Shown piece by piece: positions 8,783-16,952 of a DNA stretch of 64,000 nt. Made by a program: the position numbers and the translations under genes. The stretch's first letter is position 1. Each line of letters opens with the position of its first letter. Below the pieces are notes generated by a model. That model saw nothing but the letters and a program-made list of their open reading frames with translations, was not told the origin of the DNA and ran no database searches. The DNA is from Scatocola faecipullorum (lineage in GTDB: Bacteria > Pseudomonadota > Alphaproteobacteria > RF32 > CAG-239). The stretch is taken from NCBI GenBank assembly GCA_018714685.1, contig DVNC01000028.1, positions 1-64,000 of the forward strand. Direction: 5' to 3'.

Positions 8783-9187
8783 ATGATGGATATTGAAGAA
8801 CTGACGGATAACTTCTCTTTCTGCGAGACATGGGAAGAGCGTTACGGCTATATCATCGACCTCGGCAGCAAGCTTGAAAATCTGGACGCGCAGTTTAAAA
8901 CGCCGCAATGGAAAGTGCCCGGCTGTCAGTCGCAGGTGTGGCTGGTGCCGGAATACAAAGACGGCAGAATTCATTTCCGCGGCGACAGTGACGCGGTAAT
9001 TGTCCGTGGTCTGATCGCCATTGTGCTGATTGTCTATAATGACAAATCCCCATCGGAAATTAAAAACATTGCCATTGAGGATATTTTTGCTAAACTCGGA
9101 TTACAGGATAATTTGAGCCCCAGCCGCCGCAACGGTTTAATGTCTATGGTCAACAAAATAAAGTTTTATGCCGAACAGGGTATGTGA
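8783..9187 (+). CDS. sufE: SufE, sulfur acceptor for SufS
   Basis: A 134-aa SufE. The sulfur-accepting cysteine sits in VPGCQSQVWL, and the C-terminal LSPSRRNGL motif is present. SufE takes persulfide sulfur from SufS and delivers it to SufB. A strong AGGGGGAA ribosome site precedes two adjacent ATG codons (8783 and 8786), so the start is uncertain by one residue. Confidence 0.94.
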   Translation: MMDIEELTDNFSFCETWEERYGYIIDLGSKLENLDAQFKTPQWKVPGCQSQVWLVPEYKDGRIHFRGDSDAVIVRGLIAIVLIVYNDKSPSEIKNIAIEDIFAKLGLQDNLSPSRRNGLMSMVNKIKFYAEQGM

Positions 9188-9190
9188 TTG

Positions 9191-10393
9191 ATGAATATTC
9201 ACGAGTATCAGGCCAAACGGATTATCAGCCAATACGGAATAAACATTCCCAAGGGGCGGATAGCCTACACGCCACTGGAGGCTAAAAATGCGGCTTTGGC
9301 GGTGGCCTATCGCGGCCCCTGGATGCTCAAAGCGCAGATACAGTCCGGTGCCCGCAATCACGGACGTTTTCTGGAAAAGTCTGCCGGCCGCCGCAGCGGT
9401 ATCCGCCTGGTCAAACACCGCCGCGAGATTATGGAAGAAGCCGGCAAAATGCTCGGCGCAACGCTGGTAACGCCGCAGACGGGCCCAAAAGGAAAGCTTG
9501 TCAGCCGCATTTATGTCGAAGCTTTTACCAAAGTCAGAAAAATTTTTTATGCCGGATTGGTGATTGACCGGATGAATGCCGCGATAACCCTGTTGGTCGC
9601 GGATATCCGTGAGCATGAAATCTCCGAGCTGGCCGTCAATGAACCTGAAAAGATTCTGCGCCTGAATCTTGATTTGATTACCGGTGCCAGCCCCGAACAG
9701 ATTCACCAGGTGCTGGAGTTTTTGGAATTGCAGCCCAAAAGCATCCGCAGCCTTGAAACCTTTATCAACGGGTTGCACCAGGCTTTTGTCGATTGTGACG
9801 CAACCATGCTGGAAATCAATCCGGCCGGCGTGGATGCCAAAGGAAACATTATCGCACTGGATGCCAAGTTGTCGATAGATGACAATGCCATGTACCGCCA
9901 TAAAGACTTGAAACCGCTGCAAGATGAATACGAGACCGAAGAACGGGAGCTGAAAGCCGGCAAATACGGTTTTCAATACAGTTCTTTTGACGGTTCCATC
10001 GGCTGCATTGTCAACGGCGACGGCATCGCGCTGGCGGCCATGGATTTAATTCGGGAAAAAGGCGAGGGAACGGCCTGCTTCTTAAACGTTAAGGGCGGTG
10101 TGGACAAAGATAAAATAGCCGCCGGCATAAAAATCATTATGACCAATCCCCGTGTCGAGGGAATTTTGATTAATGTTCTCGGCGGCTTTTTGCGGTGCAA
10201 TTTGCTGGCGGAAGGCATTGTTGCCGCCGCTTCCGAGGTCGGTTTGAACGTGCCGCTGGTCGTTCGTTTTGAAGGAACCAACAAAGACGAGGCCAAAGAA
10301 ATTCTCGAACATTCCAAACTGCCTTTGATTATTGCCGACAGTATGGAAGATTCGGTTGATAAACTTATTGCCGCAATGGAGGCCAGTGACTGA
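9191..10393 (+). CDS. divergent succinyl-CoA synthetase beta-like protein
   Basis: A 400-aa homologue of SucC: it opens with MNIHEYQAK like true beta subunits, has an ATP-grasp domain and a CoA-ligase-type C-terminal domain. LEINPAGVD and ALDAKL keep the likely metal ligands. The glycine-rich GGRGKAGG-type loop of SucC is replaced by GARNHGRF, and the C-terminal GGG loop reads NVKGGV. It starts just after sufE and overlaps the alpha-like gene by one base. Whether it still makes acyl-CoA is doubtful, given the changed alpha subunit. Confidence 0.8.
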   Translation: MNIHEYQAKRIISQYGINIPKGRIAYTPLEAKNAALAVAYRGPWMLKAQIQSGARNHGRFLEKSAGRRSGIRLVKHRREIMEEAGKMLGATLVTPQTGPKGKLVSRIYVEAFTKVRKIFYAGLVIDRMNAAITLLVADIREHEISELAVNEPEKILRLNLDLITGASPEQIHQVLEFLELQPKSIRSLETFINGLHQAFVDCDATMLEINPAGVDAKGNIIALDAKLSIDDNAMYRHKDLKPLQDEYETEERELKAGKYGFQYSSFDGSIGCIVNGDGIALAAMDLIREKGEGTACFLNVKGGVDKDKIAAGIKIIMTNPRVEGILINVLGGFLRCNLLAEGIVAAASEVGLNVPLVVRFEGTNKDEAKEILEHSKLPLIIADSMEDSVDKLIAAMEASD

Positions 10394-11259
10394 TGTCGAT
10401 TCTCGTAAACAAAGAAACCAGAGTATTGATTCAGGGTATCACCGGTACCCAGGCTTCTTTTCACGTCAAACGCTCCATGGACTACGGCACGCAGGTCGTT
10501 GCCGGTGTAACGCCGGGCAAAGGCGGCACTTTTCATCTTGACGTTCCTGTTTTTGATACGGTTAAAGAAGCGGTTAAAGAAACCGGAGCCAATGCTTCGG
10601 TCATGTATGTTCCCGCCCGCTTTGTCAAATCAGCCGTCAAAGAAGCGGTGGAAGCCGGTCTGGAAACGACGGTCTGTATTGCCGACGGTCTGCCGATTAA
10701 GGATATGCTTGAAATTAAGGCCATGCTCAGGGGCTCCCGAACCCGTCTGATCGGCCCGAACACTCCGGGCATCATCACCCCGGGCGAGGCAAGGCTTGGA
10801 ATTTTTCCGGAAAATATTCATACGCCCGGGCGGGTAGGCGTCATCTCCCGCTCGTCAACCCTGACTTATGAAGCCGTGCTTGAAACCAAGCGTGCCGGAA
10901 TGGGACAGTCTACCGTCATCGGTCTCGGTGACGACATGCTGGTCGGAACCGGTTTTGAAGAACTGCTTGACCTCTTTCACCAAGACGAGAAAACCGATGT
11001 TATTGTCATGATCGGGCAAATGGGCGGCACTTTTGAAGAAATCGGCGCCGATTTCTATAAAAATCTGCAGCATAAAAAGCCGGTTATCGGATTCGTTGCC
11101 GGAAACGCGGTTCCTTTCGGCCATAAAATGGGCTATGCCGGCGACATTATTACCAACGGACATATCACCGTGCAGGATAAAAAAGAGGCAATGGCCGCCG
11201 CCGGTATGATTGTGGTTGACAATATTAACGACATTCACAAAGAGCTGGCCAAACTCTGA
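10393..11259 (+). CDS. divergent succinyl-CoA synthetase alpha-like protein lacking the catalytic His
   Basis: A 288-aa SucD homologue with the Rossmann CoA-binding half (VTPGKGGTFH), GPNTPGIITPGE and SRSSTLTYEA. The phosphohistidine segment, MGHAGA in E. coli SucD, reads MGYAGD here, with Tyr at codon 248. The Glu that steadies the phosphohistidine (IGEIGG) is Gln at codon 209 (IGQMGG). The GGDPIPG loop reads GDDMLVG. So the residues for phosphate transfer are gone while the overall fold is kept. It may be a non-phosphorylating CoA-binding paralogue. The ATG overlaps the preceding stop. Confidence 0.82.
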   Translation: MSILVNKETRVLIQGITGTQASFHVKRSMDYGTQVVAGVTPGKGGTFHLDVPVFDTVKEAVKETGANASVMYVPARFVKSAVKEAVEAGLETTVCIADGLPIKDMLEIKAMLRGSRTRLIGPNTPGIITPGEARLGIFPENIHTPGRVGVISRSSTLTYEAVLETKRAGMGQSTVIGLGDDMLVGTGFEELLDLFHQDEKTDVIVMIGQMGGTFEEIGADFYKNLQHKKPVIGFVAGNAVPFGHKMGYAGDIITNGHITVQDKKEAMAAAGMIVVDNINDIHKELAKL

Positions 11260-11292
11260 AAGTTTGAGGGGCAAAACAAGGAGTGTCGTTAA

Positions 11293-12015
11293 ATGCACCC
11301 GGTTTTTCAAAAAATCATCGATTTGCTTTTGCCGCCGCGTTGTCTGAAATGCGGCAAAATTCTCGGCACCGGCGGCGGTCTTTGCCCTGATTGTTTTAAC
11401 GAAATCACTTTTATTGCCAAACCTTACTGCTCCCGCTGCGGCAATCCTCTGCCGGCGCAGGCCCGGGGACGGGAAATGCTCTGCGGGCATTGTTTGGCCG
11501 ATTCCCGTTCGCCGTTTCGCCTGAGCCGTTCGGCGGTTTATTATGATGAATATTCCAAGCCGCTGATATTGAATTTCAAATTCCGTGACCATACCGAAAA
11601 CGCATCTTTGCTGGCACGTTGGATGTGGCTGGGCGGAAAAGATATTTTTGCTGCCGGTGTTGACGTCATTGTTCCGATACCGCTTCACTACACCCGCCTG
11701 ATTAAACGGCGTTACAATCAATCGGCCCTTCTTGCCGGAGAATTGGGACGGCTCTGCGGCGTGCCGGTTGACGTCAGGGCCGTCGTCCGTCATCGCAAAA
11801 CCAAACCGCAGGTCGAGTTCTCCGGGCATGAACGTGTAAAAAACGTCAAAAATGCATTCAGCGTCAAATACCCCGCCGTGCTGAAAGGGCGCCGCGTTCT
11901 GCTGCTGGATGATGTGATGACCACCGGTTCAACCCTGCGGGAATGCGCCAAAGCAATATTGAAAGCCGGGGCTGTTTCCGTCGATGCGCTGACCGTTGCC
12001 CGGGTTATCAAATAG
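11293..12015 (+). CDS. comF: ComF-family phosphoribosyltransferase-like protein
   Basis: A 240-aa ComF family protein: an N-terminal four-cysteine zinc motif (CLKCGK, CPDC, then CSRCGN and CGHC) followed by a type I phosphoribosyltransferase fold with the PRPP loop VLLLDDVMTTGST near the C-terminus. ComF proteins are linked to DNA uptake, though many carriers are not known to be competent. It is the last gene of the suf-headed run. Confidence 0.88.
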   Translation: MHPVFQKIIDLLLPPRCLKCGKILGTGGGLCPDCFNEITFIAKPYCSRCGNPLPAQARGREMLCGHCLADSRSPFRLSRSAVYYDEYSKPLILNFKFRDHTENASLLARWMWLGGKDIFAAGVDVIVPIPLHYTRLIKRRYNQSALLAGELGRLCGVPVDVRAVVRHRKTKPQVEFSGHERVKNVKNAFSVKYPAVLKGRRVLLLDDVMTTGSTLRECAKAILKAGAVSVDALTVARVIK

Positions 12016-12092
12016 CCGGTTTACTTTTGCCGCGGACAATGCTATAAAAAAGACAGAATTTTTTATTATTAATCTTTAAAATTAAAGCGAAA

Positions 12093-12653
12093 ATGGAAAA
12101 TTGTGATGAAAAGGCTAAAGTTTTAGCCAGCAAGTATTTGTTCAAAAAACCTTGGCTGACGGTTCGGCAAGAAAAAATCGAACTGCCCAACGGCGTGATT
12201 GTCCCTGAATATTATATTTTGGAATATCCTGACTGGGTGAACACCCTGGCGATAACCAAAGATAAAAAATTTGTGATGATTCGCCAGTATCGCCATGGCT
12301 CGCAAACCACCAATTATGAATTTTGCGGCGGCTGTGTTGACCCCGAAGATGAATCTCCGATGGCGGCGGCACAGCGGGAATTGTTTGAAGAAACCGGCTA
12401 TGGCAACGGCACCTGGAAAATGAACATGAAAATGTCCACCAACCCCAGCACCAATGCCAACTGGACTTATAATTTCATTGCCGAAGATGTTGAACTGCTC
12501 GACAGCAAACAGCATCTTGACGGCGGCGAATGCCTGACCGTTCACTTGCTGACGCTGGATGAAATTAAACAGCTGCTTAAGGAAAACGGCATTATCCAGT
12601 CGTTGCACGCCTGTGCATTGTGGAAATACATTGCCGAAAACCATTTGCTTTGA
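12093..12653 (+). CDS. Nudix hydrolase, ADP-sugar pyrophosphatase-like
   Basis: A 186-aa Nudix protein. The box is readable as GCVDPEDE followed by AAQRELFEETGY, with one extra residue between the first Gly and Glu compared with the usual spacing. The layout resembles ADP-ribose pyrophosphatases. Substrate cannot be told from sequence. The gene stands alone with its own terminator. Confidence 0.8.
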   Translation: MENCDEKAKVLASKYLFKKPWLTVRQEKIELPNGVIVPEYYILEYPDWVNTLAITKDKKFVMIRQYRHGSQTTNYEFCGGCVDPEDESPMAAAQRELFEETGYGNGTWKMNMKMSTNPSTNANWTYNFIAEDVELLDSKQHLDGGECLTVHLLTLDEIKQLLKENGIIQSLHACALWKYIAENHLL

Positions 12654-12668
12654 CAATTATGATGCAAA

Positions 12669-12700
12669 AGCCCCGGCCTTTTGGCGCGGGGCTCTTTTAT
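12669..12700 (+). terminator. rho-independent terminator after the Nudix gene
   Basis: GCCCCG and CGGGGC arms with an inner GCC/GGC pair around TTTT, followed by a T-rich stretch. Confidence 0.75.
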
Positions 12701-12717
12701 AAAACGGAACCGTAAAT

Positions 12718-13203
12718 ATGAAAACAGCCAAATTTTTGCTTGTCTTTGCCGCCTGCGCAGTGCTTTATCGGGTCTTTGAACCCGTTTATCAGGCCGAAAC
12801 CCCGTACAGCCGGAGCGAATTTGAACAGGTGTCGTCTTTTCTGCTTTACAAACGTCAGCACCTGGAAGCTTATGTCCGTTATTGTGCTCAGCAAAATTAT
12901 CGCTTGGAAAAAATGCCCGCGGCGTTTGAACAGCAGCATGCCCGACAGATAAAGGCGGCGGATGATTTTGTCTTCCGTTTTCAGCCGCAGAAACGCCGGG
13001 CGTTTTATGCGGAGCTGAACCGGGTTTATGCCGAAATGGAACCGGAAATGCTGGATAAGCTCGAACAGTCTTATAATCAAAACCGCCAGATATATGAATC
13101 CGCCGGACAATCTTTCAGCCGTTATGAATTTTGCCAATGGCTGGATAACCATCCCGAAATCCTGTTTAAGGGAAAAACTGACAAAGAGTTTGATAATAAC
13201 TGA
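12718..13203 (+). CDS. hypothetical anchored protein, 161 aa
   Basis: An N-terminal hydrophobic stretch (residues 4-20) could be a signal peptide or membrane anchor. The rest is helical and rich in Tyr, Gln and charged residues, ending KTDKEFDNN. Two cysteines lie in the body. I recognise no family. Codon use fits the neighbouring housekeeping genes. Confidence 0.6.
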   Translation: MKTAKFLLVFAACAVLYRVFEPVYQAETPYSRSEFEQVSSFLLYKRQHLEAYVRYCAQQNYRLEKMPAAFEQQHARQIKAADDFVFRFQPQKRRAFYAELNRVYAEMEPEMLDKLEQSYNQNRQIYESAGQSFSRYEFCQWLDNHPEILFKGKTDKEFDNN

Positions 13204-13204
13204 A

Positions 13205-13236
13205 AACTGCCGCAGGGAATTTTCCCCGCGGCAGTG
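13205..13236 (+). terminator. possible terminator hairpin
   Basis: CTGCCGC (13208-13214) and GCGGCAG (13228-13234) form a strong stem between convergent genes, but the T-tract is weak. Confidence 0.5.
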
Positions 13237-13261
13237 TCGGTTAACATATTCCGGTAGCCGT

Positions 13262-13573
13262 CTAAGTCAAAATACTGTTGCGGTCAACTTTCAGCCGGCG
13301 CCATTCCTCCAAGGCCGCCGCGTCGCCCTCGGCGCAAAATTCCAAATCTATCTTGATTTTACAGTCATAAAAGCTCGCCAGATAACTCAGCATTCCCCAG
13401 TGAATATAGGCCCTTCCGCTTTCAACATGGTCAAAATAATGCGGAGAAACATTGGTCTTCATCGCCAGTTCCTCCAGCGTAACCCCGTACATCATCCGCC
13501 GCTCATAGAGCTGCCGCCCCAGGCGGGTAAAGGTTTCATGATTGTTTTTCTTAACTTGTTTTTTAGTCAACAT
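13262..13573 (-). CDS. XRE-family helix-turn-helix regulator
   Basis: A 103-aa protein with a lambda-repressor-type HTH at about residues 16-70: RLGRQLYERRMMYGVTLEEL, then NVSPHYFDHVESG. The C-terminal tail is about 30 residues with no clear dimerisation domain. A GGAG lies upstream of the ATG. Target genes unknown. Confidence 0.8.
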   Translation of the reverse strand: MLTKKQVKKNNHETFTRLGRQLYERRMMYGVTLEELAMKTNVSPHYFDHVESGRAYIHWGMLSYLASFYDCKIKIDLEFCAEGDAAALEEWRRLKVDRNSILT

Positions 13574-13641
13574 ATTTCAACTCCATTTTGTTTTAATATC
13601 TTTGCAAACTTCAACGAAAGTCAGGCAAAGATAATTTGGTT

Positions 13642-13803
13642 AAAACAAAACCCACCTTTGAAACTAAAGGTGGGGGAGTTAGAAACTGTAGAAGAACAGC
13701 CCAGGTTATTCGTGCATAGCCTTATTTCCCCGGCTCCCCTCGAAAGGAGTCGTTCTTTTCTTCTAGGAGTTTCTAAGCTCCGCAGTTCATCTCTGAACTG
13801 CGG
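13642..13803 (-). ncRNA. structured non-coding element (small RNA or IS200/IS605-type remnant)
   Basis: Read on the minus strand: a 10-bp hairpin with a GAGA loop (13803-13780), then a long imperfect stem whose outer parts GGAG/CTCC, TTAGAAACT/AGTTTCTAA and TAGAAGAA/TTCTTCTA pair across about 100 bases, an inner CTCC-TTTCGA-GGGGAG hairpin, and finally CCCACCTTT/AAAGGTGGG followed by TTTTGTTTT, a textbook rho-independent end. A predicted promoter lies just upstream. The roughly 160-nt size and long bulged stem recall 6S RNA, but the extra 5' hairpin does not fit well. Subterminal palindromes at both ends would also fit a miniature element of the IS200/IS605 class. No ORF is present. Confidence 0.5.
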
Positions 13804-13808
13804 AAACC

Positions 13809-13836
13809 ATTCTAAAGGTTAAAAGTTAAATTGCAA
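13809..13836 (-). promoter_or_regulatory. predicted promoter of the structured element
   Basis: On the minus strand, TTGCAA (13836-13831) and TAGAAT (13814-13809) are 16 bases apart, placing a transcript start about where the first hairpin begins. Confidence 0.45.
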
Positions 13837-13848
13837 TTAAAATCTGTC

Positions 13849-15141
13849 TTAGTCAGCTTCTTTAATCCGCTCAATATCGGCACCGACGGCACGCAGCTTC
13901 TCGTCTAATTTTTCATAGCCGCGATCCAAATGATAAACCCGGTTTACGACAGTTTCGCCTTCAGCTGCCAAACCGGCCAGCACCAGTGCGAAAGAAGCGC
14001 GCAAATCCGTTGCCATAACCGGTGCGCCCGACAGACGCTTAACCCCGCGTACAATGGCTGAGGCATGCCCGTGTACGTTAATGTTGGCTCCCATGCGCAT
14101 CAGCTCGGGCACGTGCATAAAACGGTTTTCCCAAATATTTTCCGTTACCAGCGAGGCGCCTTCCGAAACCGTCATCAAAGCCATAAACTGCGCCTGCAAA
14201 TCAGTCGGAAAACCGGGATAGTAGTCGGTCATAATATCTTGTCCCGTCAGCGTTTTGCCTTTGGCGTCAATCAACAGGCTGTCTTTGCCTTCTTCCACGC
14301 TGACCCCCATCGCCCGCAGAATTTCAATCGGAGTCCGCAGCGTAGATGCCTGAGCATTGATGAGTTCCAGCCGTCCGTTGGTAATTGCCGCGGCAATGGC
14401 ATAGGAACCGGCTTCAATCCGGTCGGCGATAACTTTATGCTGCGCACCGTGCAGCTTGTCCACGCCCTGAATGGTCAGCTTTGAACTGTCACGGCCCTCG
14501 ATTTTGGCCCCCATAGCGGTTAAAAGGTCAATCAAATCGCCGATTTCCGGTTCTTTGGCCGCATTTTCGATCACCGTTTCGCCTTCGGCCAGCGTTGCCG
14601 CCATCAAGATATTGCAGGTTGCGCCGACGGAAGCGGTGTGAAAAGTGATGTGTGCCCCTTTGAGACGCCCCTTGATGTCGGCATGAACATAGCCGTTTTT
14701 GATTTCGATTGTGGCTCCCATCTGTTCCAGCGATGACAAGTGAATGTCCATCGGACGGGCGCCGATGGCACAGCCGCCGGGCAGCGAAAGCTCAACATGT
14801 CCTTCCCGTGCCAAAACCGGCCCCAAAACATAATAAGAGGCGCGCATCTTGCGTACATAATCGTAAGGGGCAATCAAACTGGAGAACTTTTGCGTCCGGT
14901 AAGAATAAGTCTTGGTTGCATGTCCGTCAACAAAATCGTCAAAACTGTCAATTTGTGTTCCCATCTGTTCCAGCAGGGCATTCATTGAACGAATGTCGGA
15001 TAACATCGGCATGTTCGTCAGCGTTACGGTCTCATCCGTCAGCAGGCTGGCGCAAATCAAAGGCAAAGCCGCATTTTTGGCACCGCTGATATAAATTTGT
15101 CCGTTCAGGCGGTTGCCGCCGATTATTTTAATCTTGTCCAT
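13849..15141 (-). CDS. murA: MurA, UDP-GlcNAc 1-carboxyvinyltransferase
   Basis: A 430-aa MurA, which adds enolpyruvate to UDP-GlcNAc in the first committed step of peptidoglycan synthesis. The N-terminus has GNRLNGQIYISGAKNAALP; the catalytic, fosfomycin-reactive cysteine is present in PGGCAIGARP. The 59-aa ORF upstream overlaps its start by 14 bases, so the two are co-translated. Confidence 0.96.
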   Translation of the reverse strand: MDKIKIIGGNRLNGQIYISGAKNAALPLICASLLTDETVTLTNMPMLSDIRSMNALLEQMGTQIDSFDDFVDGHATKTYSYRTQKFSSLIAPYDYVRKMRASYYVLGPVLAREGHVELSLPGGCAIGARPMDIHLSSLEQMGATIEIKNGYVHADIKGRLKGAHITFHTASVGATCNILMAATLAEGETVIENAAKEPEIGDLIDLLTAMGAKIEGRDSSKLTIQGVDKLHGAQHKVIADRIEAGSYAIAAAITNGRLELINAQASTLRTPIEILRAMGVSVEEGKDSLLIDAKGKTLTGQDIMTDYYPGFPTDLQAQFMALMTVSEGASLVTENIWENRFMHVPELMRMGANINVHGHASAIVRGVKRLSGAPVMATDLRASFALVLAGLAAEGETVVNRVYHLDRGYEKLDEKLRAVGADIERIKEAD

Positions 15142-15307
15142 GTTGGTTCTCCCGCTGGTTGTCTTCTGCTTCTTTGAGCTTTTCTCTGGCTTCCTGCTGT
15201 TTCTTGCGTTTTTGCAGATTCTTTTGCAAAGCCTTTGCCTCGCGGTTAAACCGCTCTTGGCTGCGCGGCCCGTGCGCGGTGTTCTTCTTTTCTTTGGTCT
15301 CGGTCAT
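15128..15307 (-). CDS. 59-aa highly charged protein upstream of murA
   Basis: A short ORF overlapping the murA start. It begins MTETKEKKN and is a Lys/Glu/Gln/Arg-rich single helix (for example QKNLQKRKKQQEAREKLKEA) with no hydrophobic core, likely a coiled coil or disordered. I know no function. Overlap with an essential gene on the same strand supports its being translated. Confidence 0.55.
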   Translation of the reverse strand: MTETKEKKNTAHGPRSQERFNREAKALQKNLQKRKKQQEAREKLKEAEDNQRENQHGQD

Positions 15308-15397
15308 CTCAAAACCCCGTTAGTTGATAATGCCCTCATTTTAATCCCGAGAAGTTAAGAAAAGGTGAGTCTTGCCGGAAATCACGGTTAAGGCGTT

Positions 15398-15808
15398 TTA
15401 CTCTTTCGGCAGGGGAGTCAGATTAACGGTTGCTACTTCATCAAGATAGTACATATCCCCGGTAATCGGATCGACGATAAACCAGCCGATTAATCCGCCG
15501 AAAAGAATATTGCCGAACCAGTACCAGTTGCTGACGTGATAGTCAATGGTGGTAAAACCGGTGGCATATCCGTCTTTGGAGGCTTTAATAATATATTTTT
15601 CCGGGTTGAAATAACCGGATTTGGACGATTTTAAATAAACGGTAGTTGGTGTTTGTCCGCTGTAAACAACGGCACCGGAAGAATTTGTCACTTCAATTTT
15701 GGCATTTTCAACATTGGCCTGAATCGGAACAATTTGCGTATTGTCTCTGATAATGCTGGCGCACCCGGTCAAAACAAGGAAACACATTAAAATATTTAGT
15801 CTTTTCAT
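15398..15808 (-). CDS. PEGA-like lipoprotein
   Basis: A 136-aa predicted lipoprotein: signal peptide with lipobox LTGC (Cys at residue 15), then a beta-rich domain like PEGA modules (TPTTVYLKSSKSGYF, YIIKASKDGYA) and a hydrophobic WYWFGNILFGGLIGWFIVDP hairpin. The ribosome site AGGAAAAG fits the ATG. It stands at the left edge of the AT-rich block. Confidence 0.65.
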   Translation of the reverse strand: MKRLNILMCFLVLTGCASIIRDNTQIVPIQANVENAKIEVTNSSGAVVYSGQTPTTVYLKSSKSGYFNPEKYIIKASKDGYATGFTTIDYHVSNWYWFGNILFGGLIGWFIVDPITGDMYYLDEVATVNLTPLPKE

Positions 15809-15905
15809 CGGCTTTTCCTGTAATAAAGTTTAATTCTGACAGCATAAAAATATCTGCAATTTAAGCTTGTGTCAAATATTAAAAAAAGGTACCGCCTGCA
15901 GCGCG

Positions 15906-15955
15906 GTTGTCAGACTGATGAGTATGAAGAATTTAAGAAATTAACAAGGAAAATG
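15906..15955 (+). repeat. imperfect direct repeat, left copy
   Basis: About 41 of 50 bases match 18060-18109, with a common core from TTTAAGAAATTAAC to AGGAAAATG. In one frame both copies read Y-E-E/D-F-K-K-L-T-R-K-M, and several differences are silent, so these look like remnants of the same coding sequence. The pair brackets the protease cassette. Confidence 0.5.
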
Positions 15956-15974
15956 AAAGAGGTTGCAATAAACT

Positions 15975-16280
15975 TCAATCTAAATCTGGCAATGCTGTAC
16001 CGATAACTGTAATTTCGGCGAGAAGCAGAATAAACATTGCCGCCAAATATCTAAATTTTTCAAATTGCTTTATTTTTTTGGGAAATTTATTCGTGAAAAT
16101 AAGAACTGAGAAAATGACATATATGGTAATAAATAGGTAGCCCAAAATTTCAACCGCTCTTCCCATAAAATAATAAAGGCTCTCAATATTTATTAAAAAA
16201 AAACCCCAAAAAAACATCAAACATGTGAGGAGGGAAAAGAAAATAGCCCAAAAAACCAGCGATTTAAATTTAGCTTTCAT
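15975..16280 (-). CDS. small membrane protein, 101 aa
   Basis: Three predicted transmembrane helices separated by a basic loop (FPKKIKQFEKFR). The ATG at 16280 follows directly on the 3' arm of a 15-bp inverted repeat, and no Shine-Dalgarno site is visible. An upstream in-frame TTG (16295) lies within the repeat spacer edge. Family unknown. AT-rich like its neighbours. Confidence 0.5.
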   Translation of the reverse strand: MKAKFKSLVFWAIFFSLLTCLMFFWGFFLINIESLYYFMGRAVEILGYLFITIYVIFSVLIFTNKFPKKIKQFEKFRYLAAMFILLLAEITVIGTALPDLD

Positions 16281-16324
16281 GTGAGAATATCTCAAGGTTT
16301 GTTCATCTGTTGAGATATTCTCAC
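16281..16324. promoter_or_regulatory. perfect 15-bp inverted repeat next to a start codon
   Basis: GTGAGAATATCTCAA (16281-16295) and TTGAGATATTCTCAC (16310-16324) are exact reverse complements around a 14-base spacer. Each arm is itself nearly palindromic (GAGA/TCTC). On the minus strand the repeat ends one base before the ATG at 16280, so it could act as an operator or as an RNA hairpin that controls start access. Confidence 0.6.
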
Positions 16325-16343
16325 ATATTTATAAAATCGTCAA

Positions 16344-16748
16344 TTATGGAAGTTTTCTTTCTAACCAATTGATACATTTGCCTCTGTTTTCTAAGCCATA
16401 ATGTAATCCCTTCCAGTTATTGACGATATCTTTTGCGCTGTCTTTGAAAATATTGCCAATTCCGCCATAACGCTTTCTGGTCTCAGAACTTACAGACTTT
16501 TTAGTTAAGTCATAGGCTTCTTTTAGCAAACCTGCTGTCCAACCTCCGGTTGCCTCCAGTTTTCCGCCTTTCCCGGCGAGACAGCTCATATACTGATGTT
16601 TATTCTCATCCGTTACTTTATTATCTGCAAGCTTATTTACTTTGCCATATTCATTGTACCAATTCTTAGCATTATTCCATGGGCTGTTTTTCTTTGAAAC
16701 AATTTTATCTTCAGGGTCTGCTTGGCTTATATATTGTATTAAATTCAT
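16344..16748 (-). CDS. hypothetical 134-aa protein of the accessory block
   Basis: A soluble 134-aa protein with a good AAGGAG ribosome site. The middle holds a KHQYMSCLAGKGG segment, then KEAYDL, DSAKDIVNN and GLHYGL. This spacing of H, KE, D and N-G resembles DUF6973-like domains found in effectors and toxins, but the resemblance is loose. No signal peptide. Lower GC than the core genome suggests transfer. Confidence 0.5.
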   Translation of the reverse strand: MNLIQYISQADPEDKIVSKKNSPWNNAKNWYNEYGKVNKLADNKVTDENKHQYMSCLAGKGGKLEATGGWTAGLLKEAYDLTKKSVSSETRKRYGGIGNIFKDSAKDIVNNWKGLHYGLENRGKCINWLERKLP

Positions 16749-16952
16749 ATATCTTCTCCTTTGCTGTTTAAAATAAAAATGCCCTGAATTTCTTCAGAGC
16801 ACAAAAAAGTCACTTGGCACAAATATCAAATCATGAAGTTTACCTAAAAATGTAGCATAATAATTATCTATTCTATTTATAATAATAAAATACTTAAGTA
16901 CTATACATTTATATTATTATATAATATATTTATCATACTAAGTGAGGTGACT

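Noticed and set aside
15113..15358. Plus-strand frame over the murA start
   Set aside because: Hydrophobic translation is the reverse of the charged 59-aa ORF on the other strand, which has the better context.
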